Origin: Prolixibacteraceae bacterium
Lineage (GTDB): Bacteria; Bacteroidota; Bacteroidia; Bacteroidales; Prolixibacteraceae
Reading direction: 5' to 3'
NCBI GenBank assembly: GCA_019459525.1
Contig: JAIBEY010000036.1
Coordinates: forward strand, 1-64,000
DNA length: 64,000 bases
In this document: positions 37,127-45,040 of the stretch, in pieces
Position numbering within the stretch: position 1 is the stretch's first letter
Layout: every line of letters starts with the position of its first letter
Position numbers and translations under genes: made by a program
Notes under the pieces: model-generated
The model's database searches: none
What the model saw: the letters and a program-made list of their open reading frames with translations, nothing else
Told to the model about the DNA's origin: nothing

Positions 37127-37465
37127 AGAAAACTACTACTTGGATTAATCGCAGGATTCATGTTGTTAATGGGCAGTCCCACCCTATTAAAAGCCGACAC
37201 CGAACCTACCGCGATTTCTGTTCCGGCAACCACCACTGTTAACTCGCCGGAAGTTGCTGCCATGGAACTAAGGTTAAATGAAATTAAAGCCATGGATACG
37301 AAAGCGCTAAGTTCTGCGGAAAAGAAGGAATTAAGGAAGGAAGTCCGTGGAATTAAAAGTGAGCTTAAAGCAAACAGCGAAAGTGCGTCAGTCAACAATG
37401 GCGGGGTTTACGTTTCTGTTGGTGCAGCCATCGTGATTGTTCTTTTGTTAATCCTTTTACTCTAA
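37124..37465 (+). CDS. Small exported protein with C-terminal TM anchor (paralog A)
   Basis: A 113-residue protein: signal-like N-terminus (MRKLLLGLIAGFMLLMGS), a Thr/Pro-rich linker, a charged helix (MELRLNEIKAMDTKALSSAE then KKELRKEVRG), and a C-terminal TM helix (VYVSVGAAIVIVLLLILLL). The same helix and terminal anchor occur in the 105-residue protein at 63429. The start at 37124 is chosen because the signal peptide begins there; an upstream ATG at 37031 belongs to the RNA leader. Function unknown. It lies in the 21-bp repeat regulon. Confidence 0.8.
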   Translation: MRKLLLGLIAGFMLLMGSPTLLKADTEPTAISVPATTTVNSPEVAAMELRLNEIKAMDTKALSSAEKKELRKEVRGIKSELKANSESASVNNGGVYVSVGAAIVIVLLLILLL

Positions 37466-37476
37466 TCAATAGAAAA

Positions 37477-37686
37477 ATGAAAACATTTGGATTTTTCCTT
37501 ATCGGCTTGGGTATCATCATGATGATTTATACCGGATTTAACTATGTAAGCACCGAAAAGGTGGTTGATCTGGGCCCGATTGAAATAAACGCTGAAAAGA
37601 ACCACCCGGTAAAATGGTCACCCATTGTGGGTATCGTGCTTATTGTTGGAGGTATTGTTGTTTTTGCCATCGATAAAAAAAAATAA
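37477..37686 (+). CDS. Small two-TM membrane protein
   Basis: A 69-residue protein with two TM helices (residues 3-22 FGFFLIGLGIIMMIYTGFNY and about 47-64 IVGIVLIVGGIVVFAID) joined by a short polar segment. Such tiny proteins are common in Bacteroidota stress loci. Function unknown. It follows the preceding gene by 11 bases in the P2 unit. Confidence 0.75.
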   Translation: MKTFGFFLIGLGIIMMIYTGFNYVSTEKVVDLGPIEINAEKNHPVKWSPIVGIVLIVGGIVVFAIDKKK

Positions 37687-37715
37687 CAGGTCATTAACTT
37701 TTAAACTAATTTATT

Positions 37716-37901
37716 ATGCCACTACTAACTATTTTACTTGTAATCATTGTTGTTGGTGTTATACTCTGGCTGATCAATTCATTCATCCCGATGGATCGTA
37801 ACATCAAAACAATTTTAAATGTTGTTGTTGTAATTGTTCTTATCATATGGTTGCTCAAAGTGTTTGGAATTTTAAGCGGACTGATGGATATACGAATATA
37901 A
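37716..37901 (+). CDS. Thivi_2564-like small membrane protein
   Basis: A 61-residue, almost entirely hydrophobic protein with two TM helices and the IPMDRNIKTILNVVVVIVLI hinge typical of the Thivi_2564 family. It occurs widely beside CsbD, YtxH and other stress genes. Function unknown. It is last gene of the P2 unit, before an inverted-repeat element. Confidence 0.8.
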   Translation: MPLLTILLVIIVVGVILWLINSFIPMDRNIKTILNVVVVIVLIIWLLKVFGILSGLMDIRI

Positions 37902-37930
37902 AAAGTGCAATAGCTAATTGAAATATACTG

Positions 37931-38065
37931 ACTAGTGTTGTGTTAAGACTCCTATTTTTGGTTGAGACTGCTTCATCCTCGTTCCTCGTCTTCGCAGTGA
38001 CGTCACTCCGAGGAGGTACGACGAAGGAGTCTAAAACGTCATTCCATTGTTAACACAATACTAGC
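37931..38065. mobile_element. MITE-like element with 16-bp terminal inverted repeats
   Basis: ACTAGTGTTGTGTTAA (37931-37946) is matched in inverted form by TTAACACAATACTAG (ending about 38065). The 135-bp interior has a further palindromic part (GTCTTCGCAGTGACGTCACT region and GACTGCTTC...GAAGGAGTC). No coding capacity. It is consistent with a non-autonomous transposable element. Confidence 0.6.
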
Positions 38066-38100
38066 ATGTTGAATTGAAAATACGGTACTTGTTCGAGTGC

Positions 38101-38131
38101 AAAAGTCTGCTTCGGTTTGGAGTAGGCTTTT
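38101..38131 (+). terminator. Rho-independent terminator
   Basis: AAAAGTCTGCT (38101-38111) pairs with AGTAGGCTTTT (38121-38131) with G-U wobbles. It ends the P2 unit beyond the MITE-like insertion. Confidence 0.6.
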
Positions 38132-38262
38132 GTATGTTAAAGTGTTTGCCCGGGATTGCAACAATCATTTTTAATAACTGACTAAAAGACCTGATTGCAA
38201 CTTCGGAAAGACTACCTTCGGAAAAATAGTATCAACGAATTATTCATTTAAAACAAAAATCC

Positions 38263-39858
38263 ATGCAAGTTACTGTCACCCGAAAAAAGTTCATGTTTTC
38301 TCCGGATCCATCGCGGATAATTGCCCGGTTTTTATATTTAAATGACGACCGGTCAGCGGATATTATCCGGAAGGTGCTGGCCATGCCCGAAAATGAAGTA
38401 AACATTGCTATGAGTCAGTTGCTGAGGGGATACTCGCGGCGGCACAGGAACATTTCCCGAATTTTTGAGAAAAACTTTGACAAACTCGCCCCAATATTCG
38501 ATAAAATTGAGGTGAACGAAGAGGATCTGACCGTACCTCAGAAAGCGCTGATTGGATCCTATTTTACCATGGAATATTCCATCGAGTCGGCAGCTTTTTT
38601 TAATCCCTCGGTTGTTGAAGACCCCGACCAGTCGGAAATAAGACCAGACGAAAAAAGGGTCATTTTTAGTTTCCGGGCTACCGGGGAAGGACACATCTCG
38701 TCCATTGTGTTTCGTACCGGAATTCTCGACCGGAACAATAACCTGAGTATTGAGCCAGTGGGTAAAATGCTGGCCGAAGCCGATGTGATCAAACGGAATT
38801 TTTACGACAAAAAGGCTTTTCAGAAAAAAATACATGAAATGAATGAAACCGGAAATAGTATTTCTCCGGCAATACTTGACGCCCACGATGAAATATCCGA
38901 TCAGAGAAGTGCCATTCCTCCTGTTATCGTGGCCAAACCTGATGAAATTCAGACGCATAGCAACACTGTTTCTCCAGACTTTATTCTGGATAAGCTTGGC
39001 GATAACTTCACGTACGGCGAGTTAATGCGGAACATCGAAATAGTGAGAAAAAGTTCTGACCTTACTCCGGACCACATCGGTATAATTAATCAAATGTTGT
39101 GGCTGGCTTCGTCTCATTATGAAATTAATTTCTCGATTGATTCGGCCATTTCCGAACGGGTTATTTTTCCGGTATCGGCAACCGAACAGAAAGGTATTGA
39201 AGATGCCCGTTTCGTTAAATTCACCGATGACAATGGTGAGGTGACCTATTACGCTACTTACACCGCTTACGATGGAGTTGCGATCCTGCCGAAGTTGATT
39301 AAAACCACCGATTTTTATAATTTCAAGATTCTGCCAATCAATGGCGAAATTGCCCAGAACAAAGGGATGGCCCTTTTTCCCCGAAAAATTAAGGGTAAAT
39401 ATGCCATGCTCTGCCGTATTGATGGGGTAAACAATTATATCGCTTATTCCGATAGCATCAACCTTTGGCACGAAGCCAAAATTATACAGCAACCCGCTTA
39501 TCCGTGGGAACTGGTTCAAATTGGCAATGCCGGTTCGCCCATTGAAACCGAAGATGGATGGCTGGTTATTACACATGCTGTTGGCCCAATGCGGGAATAT
39601 ACCCTGGGGGCATCGCTGTATGAACTGGAAAATCCGGAGAAAGAAATAGGCCGGCTTAGCAGCCCGTTAATGATGCCCGATGAAACAGAGCGTGAAGGTT
39701 ATGTGCCGAATGTGATTTATTCCTGTGGCTCAATTATTCACAACAACGATTTGATTATTCCGTATGCGATGTCCGATCATTCCTCCACATACGCCACAGT
39801 AAATCTTCGCGAACTGCTGGATGTACTTAAAGGTTCTGCCGATAACAGCAAGAAATAA
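38263..39858 (+). CDS. GH130-type glycoside phosphorylase/hydrolase
   Basis: A 531-residue enzyme with a five-bladed propeller signature of GH130 (AAFFNPSVVEDPDQ near 122-135; RFVKFTDDNGEVTYYATYTAY near 320-340; WLVITHAVGPMREYTLGASL; VPNVIYSCGSI near 475). GH130 enzymes phosphorolyse or hydrolyse beta-mannosides. An N-terminal extension of about 110 residues (MQVTVTRKKFMFSPDPSRII) is characteristic of the longer subfamily. No repeat promoter is seen immediately upstream. It is probably linked to the GT4 genes downstream. Confidence 0.85.
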   Translation: MQVTVTRKKFMFSPDPSRIIARFLYLNDDRSADIIRKVLAMPENEVNIAMSQLLRGYSRRHRNISRIFEKNFDKLAPIFDKIEVNEEDLTVPQKALIGSYFTMEYSIESAAFFNPSVVEDPDQSEIRPDEKRVIFSFRATGEGHISSIVFRTGILDRNNNLSIEPVGKMLAEADVIKRNFYDKKAFQKKIHEMNETGNSISPAILDAHDEISDQRSAIPPVIVAKPDEIQTHSNTVSPDFILDKLGDNFTYGELMRNIEIVRKSSDLTPDHIGIINQMLWLASSHYEINFSIDSAISERVIFPVSATEQKGIEDARFVKFTDDNGEVTYYATYTAYDGVAILPKLIKTTDFYNFKILPINGEIAQNKGMALFPRKIKGKYAMLCRIDGVNNYIAYSDSINLWHEAKIIQQPAYPWELVQIGNAGSPIETEDGWLVITHAVGPMREYTLGASLYELENPEKEIGRLSSPLMMPDETEREGYVPNVIYSCGSIIHNNDLIIPYAMSDHSSTYATVNLRELLDVLKGSADNSKK

Positions 39859-40004
39859 CAACCAGTACTTCAACCGAAAGATAAGCCATAAAAAAATAAC
39901 CTCCCAGTTCTTTTGTGGGGTTCAACCAGGCACAACGGGCCTCGGAATGCCACATCCATCACTCAAACCAATGAAGTTTAAAACCTCGTTACACCGCTAT
40001 TAAT

Positions 40005-40070
40005 GTGTGAATAATGTAATACTTAACCGGAATTGTGTAATGCTTTCGTGCCAAATATGGGGCAACTTTG
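40005..40070 (+). promoter_or_regulatory. 21-bp direct-repeat promoter P3
   Basis: GTGTGAAT at 40005, TGTAA at 40015-40019 and 40036-40040, and CAACTTTG at 40063-40070. It drives the CsbD/lmo0937/YtxH unit. Confidence 0.8.
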
Positions 40071-40101
40071 AGTAGTGATAATTTATTCGCTGACAGTTTA
40101 A

Positions 40102-40175
40102 AAAATGAAAGCATGAAATAGCCATAAGAGTAAAAGCCCATGCAAATCAAAAATGTATAAATGGCTATTCCATAC
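40102..40175 (+). promoter_or_regulatory. Leader hairpin upstream of csbD-like gene
   Basis: AATAGCCAT (about 40116) is complementary to ATGGCTATT (about 40162), and GCATG/CATGC words are nested inside and near it (ATGAAAGCATG ... CCCATGC). The start resembles the ATGAAACGAGCATG leaders but the rest differs. Confidence 0.4.
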
Positions 40176-40244
40176 GTTGGATATTTTGAAAAACAGGCAG
40201 TGTTAATACACAAATTTTAAGGCGTTAAGTAAAAATTTATACAG

Positions 40245-40430
40245 ATGAATACAACAGAAGTATCAGGAAGCTGGAACGCAACTAAAGGAAAGCTTAAACA
40301 GAAATTTGCGATGCTGACAGATAATGATCTGATGTTTGCCGATGGAAAGAAAGATGAACTGATCGGACGGCTTCAGGTAAGGCTGGGCAAGACAAAAGAA
40401 GAAATGCTAGAAATCATCGCCCGACTTTAA
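40245..40430 (+). CDS. CsbD-like stress protein 1
   Basis: A 61-residue acidic/basic helical protein with the CsbD pattern SGSWNATKGKLKQKFAMLTD, DGKKDELIGRLQVRLGKTKEE. CsbD is a general-stress (sigma-B regulon) protein in Bacillus. The Bacteroidota members are unstudied. A second member occurs at 50848. It is first gene of the P3 unit. Confidence 0.85.
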   Translation: MNTTEVSGSWNATKGKLKQKFAMLTDNDLMFADGKKDELIGRLQVRLGKTKEEMLEIIARL

Positions 40431-40476
40431 TTAAATCTGATTCTCAAGTTAACTTAAACACTTTAATACAAATATT

Positions 40477-40632
40477 ATGAGCAACCTACTTTATGTAATC
40501 GCGGTTATTCTGATTCTGGGCTGGGCCATTGGATTTATTGGCTACAATGTTGGAGGAATCATACACATTTTGCTCGTTATTGCAATTGTTGCAATAATAC
40601 TTCGGGTTATACAAGGAAGAAACATTCTTTAA
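40477..40632 (+). CDS. lmo0937-like small membrane protein
   Basis: A 51-residue protein (MSNLLYVIAVILILGWAIGF ... IHILLVIAIVAIILRVIQ) with two TM helices and the glycine-containing turn of the lmo0937 family. It lies between the CsbD and YtxH genes with spacing typical of an operon (46 and 22 bases). Function unknown; membrane stress is suggested by context. Confidence 0.85.
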   Translation: MSNLLYVIAVILILGWAIGFIGYNVGGIIHILLVIAIVAIILRVIQGRNIL

Positions 40633-40654
40633 ACAATCATTAAAACAGAAAATT

Positions 40655-40927
40655 ATGAGTACAGGAAAAGTAGTATTAGGTGTATTGGCTGGCGCAGCCG
40701 CCGGTGCATTGCTGGGAGTTTTATTTGCCCCGCATAAGGGTGCAGTAACCCGCAAAAAAATAGTTCGGACAACTGGCAGTTATGCCAACGGTGTAAAAGG
40801 AAAAGTCAAGGATTTACTTGACGATATTACCGAGAAATTCGAACAGGTAAAGGAAGACATTTCTGAATTTGCTGAGCAAAAAATGCAAAAAAATGGAGAA
40901 CCCAAAAAGGAAGTTAAAACGACCTAA
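40655..40927 (+). CDS. YtxH-domain protein
   Basis: A 90-residue protein with an N-terminal glycine/alanine-rich TM helix (VVLGVLAGAAAGALLGVLFA, residues 6-25), the YtxH signature APHKGAVTRKKI, and an amphipathic coiled tail (VKDLLDDITEKFEQVKED). YtxH belongs to the Bacillus general-stress regulon. It ends the P3 unit before a hairpin terminator. Confidence 0.85.
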   Translation: MSTGKVVLGVLAGAAAGALLGVLFAPHKGAVTRKKIVRTTGSYANGVKGKVKDLLDDITEKFEQVKEDISEFAEQKMQKNGEPKKEVKTT

Positions 40928-40961
40928 TATCGTGTTGTTCCCCATTGTTACAATCCTTTTG

Positions 40962-41032
40962 AGCCTGCTTCGGAAAAGTTCTTGTTACGGATATCTTTCC
41001 TATCATTGATTCCGGAGTGGGCTTAATTTTTT
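40962..41032 (+). terminator. Hairpin terminator of the P3 unit
   Basis: AGCCTGCTTCGGAA (40962-40975) pairs, with wobbles, with TTCCGGAGTGGGCT (41010-41023), followed by T-rich sequence. Confidence 0.6.
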
Positions 41033-41053
41033 AAACCGTATAAAAACTGGAGT

Positions 41054-41515
41054 ATGAAATACAAAATATTAACATCGATATTCCCCTATCAGGAGAATAT
41101 CGAACAGGGTTGCACTCCATTTTCTATCAGCAGTTTACCTGCATTAATTGACACCCTGAAAAAAAAGTGTCAACTAAAAAAGGAACATGGATCAATTATC
41201 TTTCACAGGAGTAAGGAGAAGAAGATTTTACTTACTGCATTTCGTGAAGGAATAAAACTGGATTCTTTCCAGTCAAACGATTCCATGACTTTTCAGATTC
41301 TTGAAGGGAAAATAATGTTTCATATGCCCAAACAATCCTTAAGCCTCGAAAAGGGGCAATTCCTGAAACTTATACAAAATGTACCATATAGTTTTAGTAC
41401 CTGCGAGGATACCCTTCTGCTTTTAACAATTACAATCAGAAAAAACACAAATTCTTCGGCGAATCTACCCTCATTTCAAGACCAAAATTATGGAAAACAA
41501 TACGAATTTAATTGA
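41054..41515 (+). CDS. Cupin-fold protein
   Basis: A 153-residue single-domain cupin. The core MTFQILEGKIMFHMPKQSLS then LEKGQFLKLIQNVPYSFSTC gives the double cupin motif, though metal-binding histidines are mostly absent, so it may be non-enzymatic. The N-terminus (TSIFPYQENIEQGCTPFSIS) is unfamiliar. Its 3' end overlaps the next gene by 26 bases. Confidence 0.65.
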   Translation: MKYKILTSIFPYQENIEQGCTPFSISSLPALIDTLKKKCQLKKEHGSIIFHRSKEKKILLTAFREGIKLDSFQSNDSMTFQILEGKIMFHMPKQSLSLEKGQFLKLIQNVPYSFSTCEDTLLLLTITIRKNTNSSANLPSFQDQNYGKQYEFN

Positions 41516-41831
41516 AGCACTGCTTGAAAAGACGGTTGATTATGGCAAAGTGAGCCTTGAGTTGGCAAGACTTAAAGCACTGGATAAAACAACAGATGTA
41601 GCTTCCTCATTGGTAACACAAATGGTTGTTGTTACTGTGCTGCTTTCGTTTCTGTTTTTCCTCAATTTTGGGTTGGCCGTTTGGTTGGGCAAACTGCTCG
41701 GCGAAATTTATTTCGGATTCTTTGTGGTCGCCGGTTTTTATGCCTTGACAACCATTTTCATTCATCTCTTTCTGCGTAAATGGATAAAAAGAATTGCTGC
41801 AAATACAATCATAAAACAGATACTAAAATAA
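41490..41831 (+). CDS. Phage-holin-superfamily/DUF1469-like membrane protein
   Basis: A 113-residue membrane protein: amphipathic N-terminal helix (LLEKTVDYGKVSLELARLKA), then two TM helices (about 40-62 and 72-95) in the Phage_holin_3_6/DUF1469 arrangement. In non-phage genomes this family accompanies YtxH-type envelope-stress genes, as here. There is no sign of lysis genes or prophage nearby. It overlaps the cupin gene. Confidence 0.75.
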   Translation: MENNTNLIEALLEKTVDYGKVSLELARLKALDKTTDVASSLVTQMVVVTVLLSFLFFLNFGLAVWLGKLLGEIYFGFFVVAGFYALTTIFIHLFLRKWIKRIAANTIIKQILK

Positions 41832-41834
41832 GGT

Positions 41835-41952
41835 GAAATGAGCATGATTCGTGGAAGCACCAATCAGAATGAATATTTTCAAATTATGCGAATTGAACGA
41901 AGTGAAATCCATAAAATGAATTCCATTCGGCAATTAAAAATTATATAAGATG
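41835..41952 (+). promoter_or_regulatory. Diverged 5' leader (copy 3)
   Basis: TGAAATGAGCATGATTCGT and, about 80 bases later, GAATTCCATTCGGCAATTAAAAA echo the osmC leader (TGAAACGAGCATGTTCGT; GAGTTCCATCCGGCAATTAAAAA). The closing CGGATG is missing here (TAAGATG), so the second stem is lost or altered. Confidence 0.5.
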
Positions 41953-42291
41953 AAAACAATAACTACTGTTGAAGAGCTTAAAGATGCCATTCAACTCCTG
42001 GAGTTTGATCGCGCAATAAAGGAGCAGGTGCTGAAAGAACAAATTGCTTTCGCCTTTGAAAGCTTAAAACCCGCCAACCTGATCAGGAGTACCATGCACG
42101 AAATAACCTCGTCGCCCTATTTGCTCGAAAACATTTTAGGTACAGCAGTTGGTTTAGTTTCTGGTTTTATTTCGAAAAAAATAGCAACAGGCAGATCCGG
42201 AAATTTGATTCGGAACATTTTGGGCACCATCCTGCAGTTTGGAGTTACCAATACGGTAGCCCGGCATTTCCTGAAAAATAAAGTGTCGTGA
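41950..42291 (+). CDS. Conserved hypothetical membrane-associated protein
   Basis: A 113-residue protein. The N-terminal half is helical and charged (ITTVEELKDAIQLLEFDRAI). The C-terminal half has one or two weakly hydrophobic glycine-rich segments (NILGTAVGLVSGFISKKI; NILGTILQFGVTNTVA), suggesting membrane interaction. It probably acts with the holin-like and YtxH proteins. Function unknown. Confidence 0.7.
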   Translation: MKTITTVEELKDAIQLLEFDRAIKEQVLKEQIAFAFESLKPANLIRSTMHEITSSPYLLENILGTAVGLVSGFISKKIATGRSGNLIRNILGTILQFGVTNTVARHFLKNKVS

Positions 42292-42319
42292 CAGAAACAA
42301 TAACTTAATACTTCATCCC

Positions 42320-44788
42320 ATGAAAAACAGAACTATTTCTCATCCGTCTGACGATGCCAACCAGCATCATTTCACATATTCCGATCACGGAAACACCATT
42401 GGTTCAACCAGTAAAAACAAAGAGCATAAAATCAAGCCGGATAGTTTAAAGGAACTCCCCGAAATCCTGGTAATAACCTCTTACCCGCCCCGGGAATGTG
42501 GTATTGCAACTTATTCTCAGGACCTGATTAAGTCGTTGAATAATAAATTCAGCAATTCAATATCCATCAAGGTTTGTGCGCTGGAATCAGGCGACACCAA
42601 CTATTCCTATCCGGAAGAAGTAAAATATATACTGAAAACATCTGTTGCCCGCGAGTACGAAAAGCTGGCCTTCCATATCAATAACGATGCTCGCGTCAAA
42701 ATAGTCCTGATTCAGCACGAATTCGGGTTTTACCACGAACAGGAACAGGCATTCGAACAATTCCTTTCTGTGCTTTCCAAACCGGTTATTGTGGTATTTC
42801 ACACGGTTTTGCCACAGCCCAGCGATAAACTAAAAACAAAAGTTCAGCGAATCGCTTCGGCGTGCAGCTCCATTATAGTAATGACCCATACGTCAGCCAA
42901 TATTTTAACAGCCGACTATAACGTAGTTCAATCAAAAATATCGATAATAGCCCATGGTACTCACTTGGTTACCCATTTAAGCGAAAAATTTCTGAAGGAA
43001 AAATACGGGTTGAAAAACCGGAAAGTACTTACCACTTTTGGCTTACTCAGTTCCGGAAAAAGTATCGAAACCACGATTGACGCATTGCCAGCCATTGTTA
43101 AGCAATGTCCGGATGTGGTATTTCTGGTCATGGGAAAAACCCATCCGGAAGTAGTGAAACAGGAAGGCGAAAAGTACAGGCAAATGCTCGAAAAAAAGGT
43201 AGAGCAGCTTGCCCTTCAGGATCATGTCAGGTTTATAAATAAATACCTGGCTTTGCCCGAATTGCTCGAATATTTGCAGTTGACTGATATATACCTGTTT
43301 ACCACCAACGACCCGCACCAGGCGGTATCGGGTACTTTTGCCTATGCCATGAGTTGTTCCTGCCCTATCATTTCAACCCCTATTCCACATGCAAAAGAAA
43401 TACTAACTAAAGATACCGGGATCATTTTCGATTTTCGCAATTCGCAACAACTGGCCGATGCTGTTATCCGCCTGTTTAGCGATGACGAGTTGCGCCGGAA
43501 TATGAGTATCAATACGCTCCAGAAAATCGTATCTACAGCCTGGGAAAACTCGGCCGTTGCCCATGCTAACCTTTTTGAAGAAATTGCCGGGGGAATGATT
43601 GAATTGAAATATAACCTTCCGGAAATTAAACTCGACCACCTGAAACAAATGACGACCAATACGGGCATTATTCAGTTTTCGAGAATTAATCAACCCGATA
43701 TTGATTCGGGTTACACCCTGGACGATAATGCACGCGCTCTGATTGCCACTTGTATGTATTATGAATCGACCGGCGATAAAACTATCCTGCCCGAAATACA
43801 GAAATACCTCAGTTTTATCAAGCGCTGTCAGTTGCCCGAAGGTAATTTCACCAATTACATTGATAAGAATCTGCATTTTACCGACCAAAATAACGATGTT
43901 AACCTGGACGATTCCAATGGACGGGCGATTTGGGCCCTGGGATATTTAATATCCATGCTTGGTCAGTTGCCTTCTGATATGATTTTAATGGCCGACCAAG
44001 TTATTGAAAAATCATTGCTTCATTTTAATGCCATCCACTCTACCCGGGCTATGGCTTTCGCTATAAAAGGAATTTACTTTTATAATAACACCATAAGTTC
44101 GCCCATGAATCTGGCGTTGATAAAAACATTGGCTAACCGTATGGTACAAATGTTTAAGCACGAATCAGACGGCAAATGGATTTGGTTCGAAGGTTATTTG
44201 ACTTATGCCAACAGCATTTTGCCCGAAGCATTACTTTACGCTTGGCTGCTTACGGGAGAGCCCATCTATAAGAACACAGCCGTAGCATCGTTTAATTTTT
44301 TGCTGTCGCATATTTTCAACGAAAATGGCATCGAAGTCATTTCAAACAAAGACTGGTTTAAAAAAGGCACGGACGCGCCCCAATTTGGGGAACAGCCCAT
44401 TGATGTTGCGTACACCATCATGACCTTAAGCAAATTCTATACTGTTTTTGGCAATGAAGATTATCATCAAAAAATGATTGTTGCATTCAATTGGTTTTTG
44501 GGAAATAACCGGTTACACCAGGTTATTTACAACCCCTGCACAGGTGGCTGTTACGATGGGTTGGAAGAATGGAATGTAAACCTGAACCAGGGAGCCGAAT
44601 CAACGGTTAGTTACCTGATGGCCAGACTAACTGTAGAAAAATATGTAGGTTCGGATAATCCCGCCAAAATACAGTTCCACAATCAAAACAGCCTGTATTC
44701 CAGACCAAAGCAGCGTATTAATTCCGACATTTTTGAAAATCAATACGACAATTACACCTACATTTTATTTCCGGATCATTTGGAATAA
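42320..44788 (+). CDS. GT4 glycosyltransferase fused to a six-hairpin-like domain
   Basis: An 822-residue two-part protein. Residues about 45-430 are a GT-B family 4 transferase (SYPPRECGIATYSQDLIKSL; LTTFGLLSSGKSIETTIDAL; YLQLTDIYLFTTNDPHQAVS; the donor-site EX7E region is partly replaced). Residues about 440-800 form an all-helical domain with repeated aromatic-rich hairpins (SGYTLDDNARALIATCMYYE; WFEGYLTYANSILPEALLYA; GCYDGLEEWNVNLNQGAEST) as in six-hairpin glycosidases or mannosylglycerate-type enzymes. The fusion implies synthesis and trimming of a glycan in one chain. Confidence 0.82.
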   Translation: MKNRTISHPSDDANQHHFTYSDHGNTIGSTSKNKEHKIKPDSLKELPEILVITSYPPRECGIATYSQDLIKSLNNKFSNSISIKVCALESGDTNYSYPEEVKYILKTSVAREYEKLAFHINNDARVKIVLIQHEFGFYHEQEQAFEQFLSVLSKPVIVVFHTVLPQPSDKLKTKVQRIASACSSIIVMTHTSANILTADYNVVQSKISIIAHGTHLVTHLSEKFLKEKYGLKNRKVLTTFGLLSSGKSIETTIDALPAIVKQCPDVVFLVMGKTHPEVVKQEGEKYRQMLEKKVEQLALQDHVRFINKYLALPELLEYLQLTDIYLFTTNDPHQAVSGTFAYAMSCSCPIISTPIPHAKEILTKDTGIIFDFRNSQQLADAVIRLFSDDELRRNMSINTLQKIVSTAWENSAVAHANLFEEIAGGMIELKYNLPEIKLDHLKQMTTNTGIIQFSRINQPDIDSGYTLDDNARALIATCMYYESTGDKTILPEIQKYLSFIKRCQLPEGNFTNYIDKNLHFTDQNNDVNLDDSNGRAIWALGYLISMLGQLPSDMILMADQVIEKSLLHFNAIHSTRAMAFAIKGIYFYNNTISSPMNLALIKTLANRMVQMFKHESDGKWIWFEGYLTYANSILPEALLYAWLLTGEPIYKNTAVASFNFLLSHIFNENGIEVISNKDWFKKGTDAPQFGEQPIDVAYTIMTLSKFYTVFGNEDYHQKMIVAFNWFLGNNRLHQVIYNPCTGGCYDGLEEWNVNLNQGAESTVSYLMARLTVEKYVGSDNPAKIQFHNQNSLYSRPKQRINSDIFENQYDNYTYILFPDHLE

Positions 44789-44814
44789 CACATTTCATGG
44801 AAATTACTCAGAAT

Positions 44815-44880
44815 GTGAGAATTATATAATTTCTTTAAAAAATTATGTAATACTTTTTTGTTCGACACGCTATATCTTTT
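44815..44880 (+). promoter_or_regulatory. 21-bp direct-repeat promoter P4
   Basis: GTGAGAAT at 44815, TATAA at 44825-44829, TGTAA at 44846-44850 and TATCTTTT at 44873-44880. It drives the radical SAM gene. Confidence 0.75.
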
Positions 44881-44898
44881 CAGCAAGATTAACTTCTT

Positions 44899-44916
44899 AA
44901 TCCCCATATGGGGATT
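44899..44916 (+). terminator. Perfect palindrome in the 5' UTR (possible attenuator)
   Basis: AATCCCCATATGGGGATT is a perfect 18-bp palindrome followed by TTCTTC, about 20 bp after the P4 -7 element. It may attenuate transcription into the radical SAM gene. Confidence 0.45.
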
Positions 44917-45040
44917 TTCTTCATTTACAGGCGCTTATCATGTTTGCAGTACAAGCCCCCTTCTGAAAGTTGGAGGTTAAGCTATACGAATGAAGGGCTT
45001 GATTGGTAAGAAATGTTAGTAGCAACTAAAAACACTGAAT

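Noticed and set aside
41490-41831. Prophage lysis gene (holin)
   Set aside because: No other phage genes nearby; this superfamily is common as a housekeeping or stress membrane protein in Bacteroidota.
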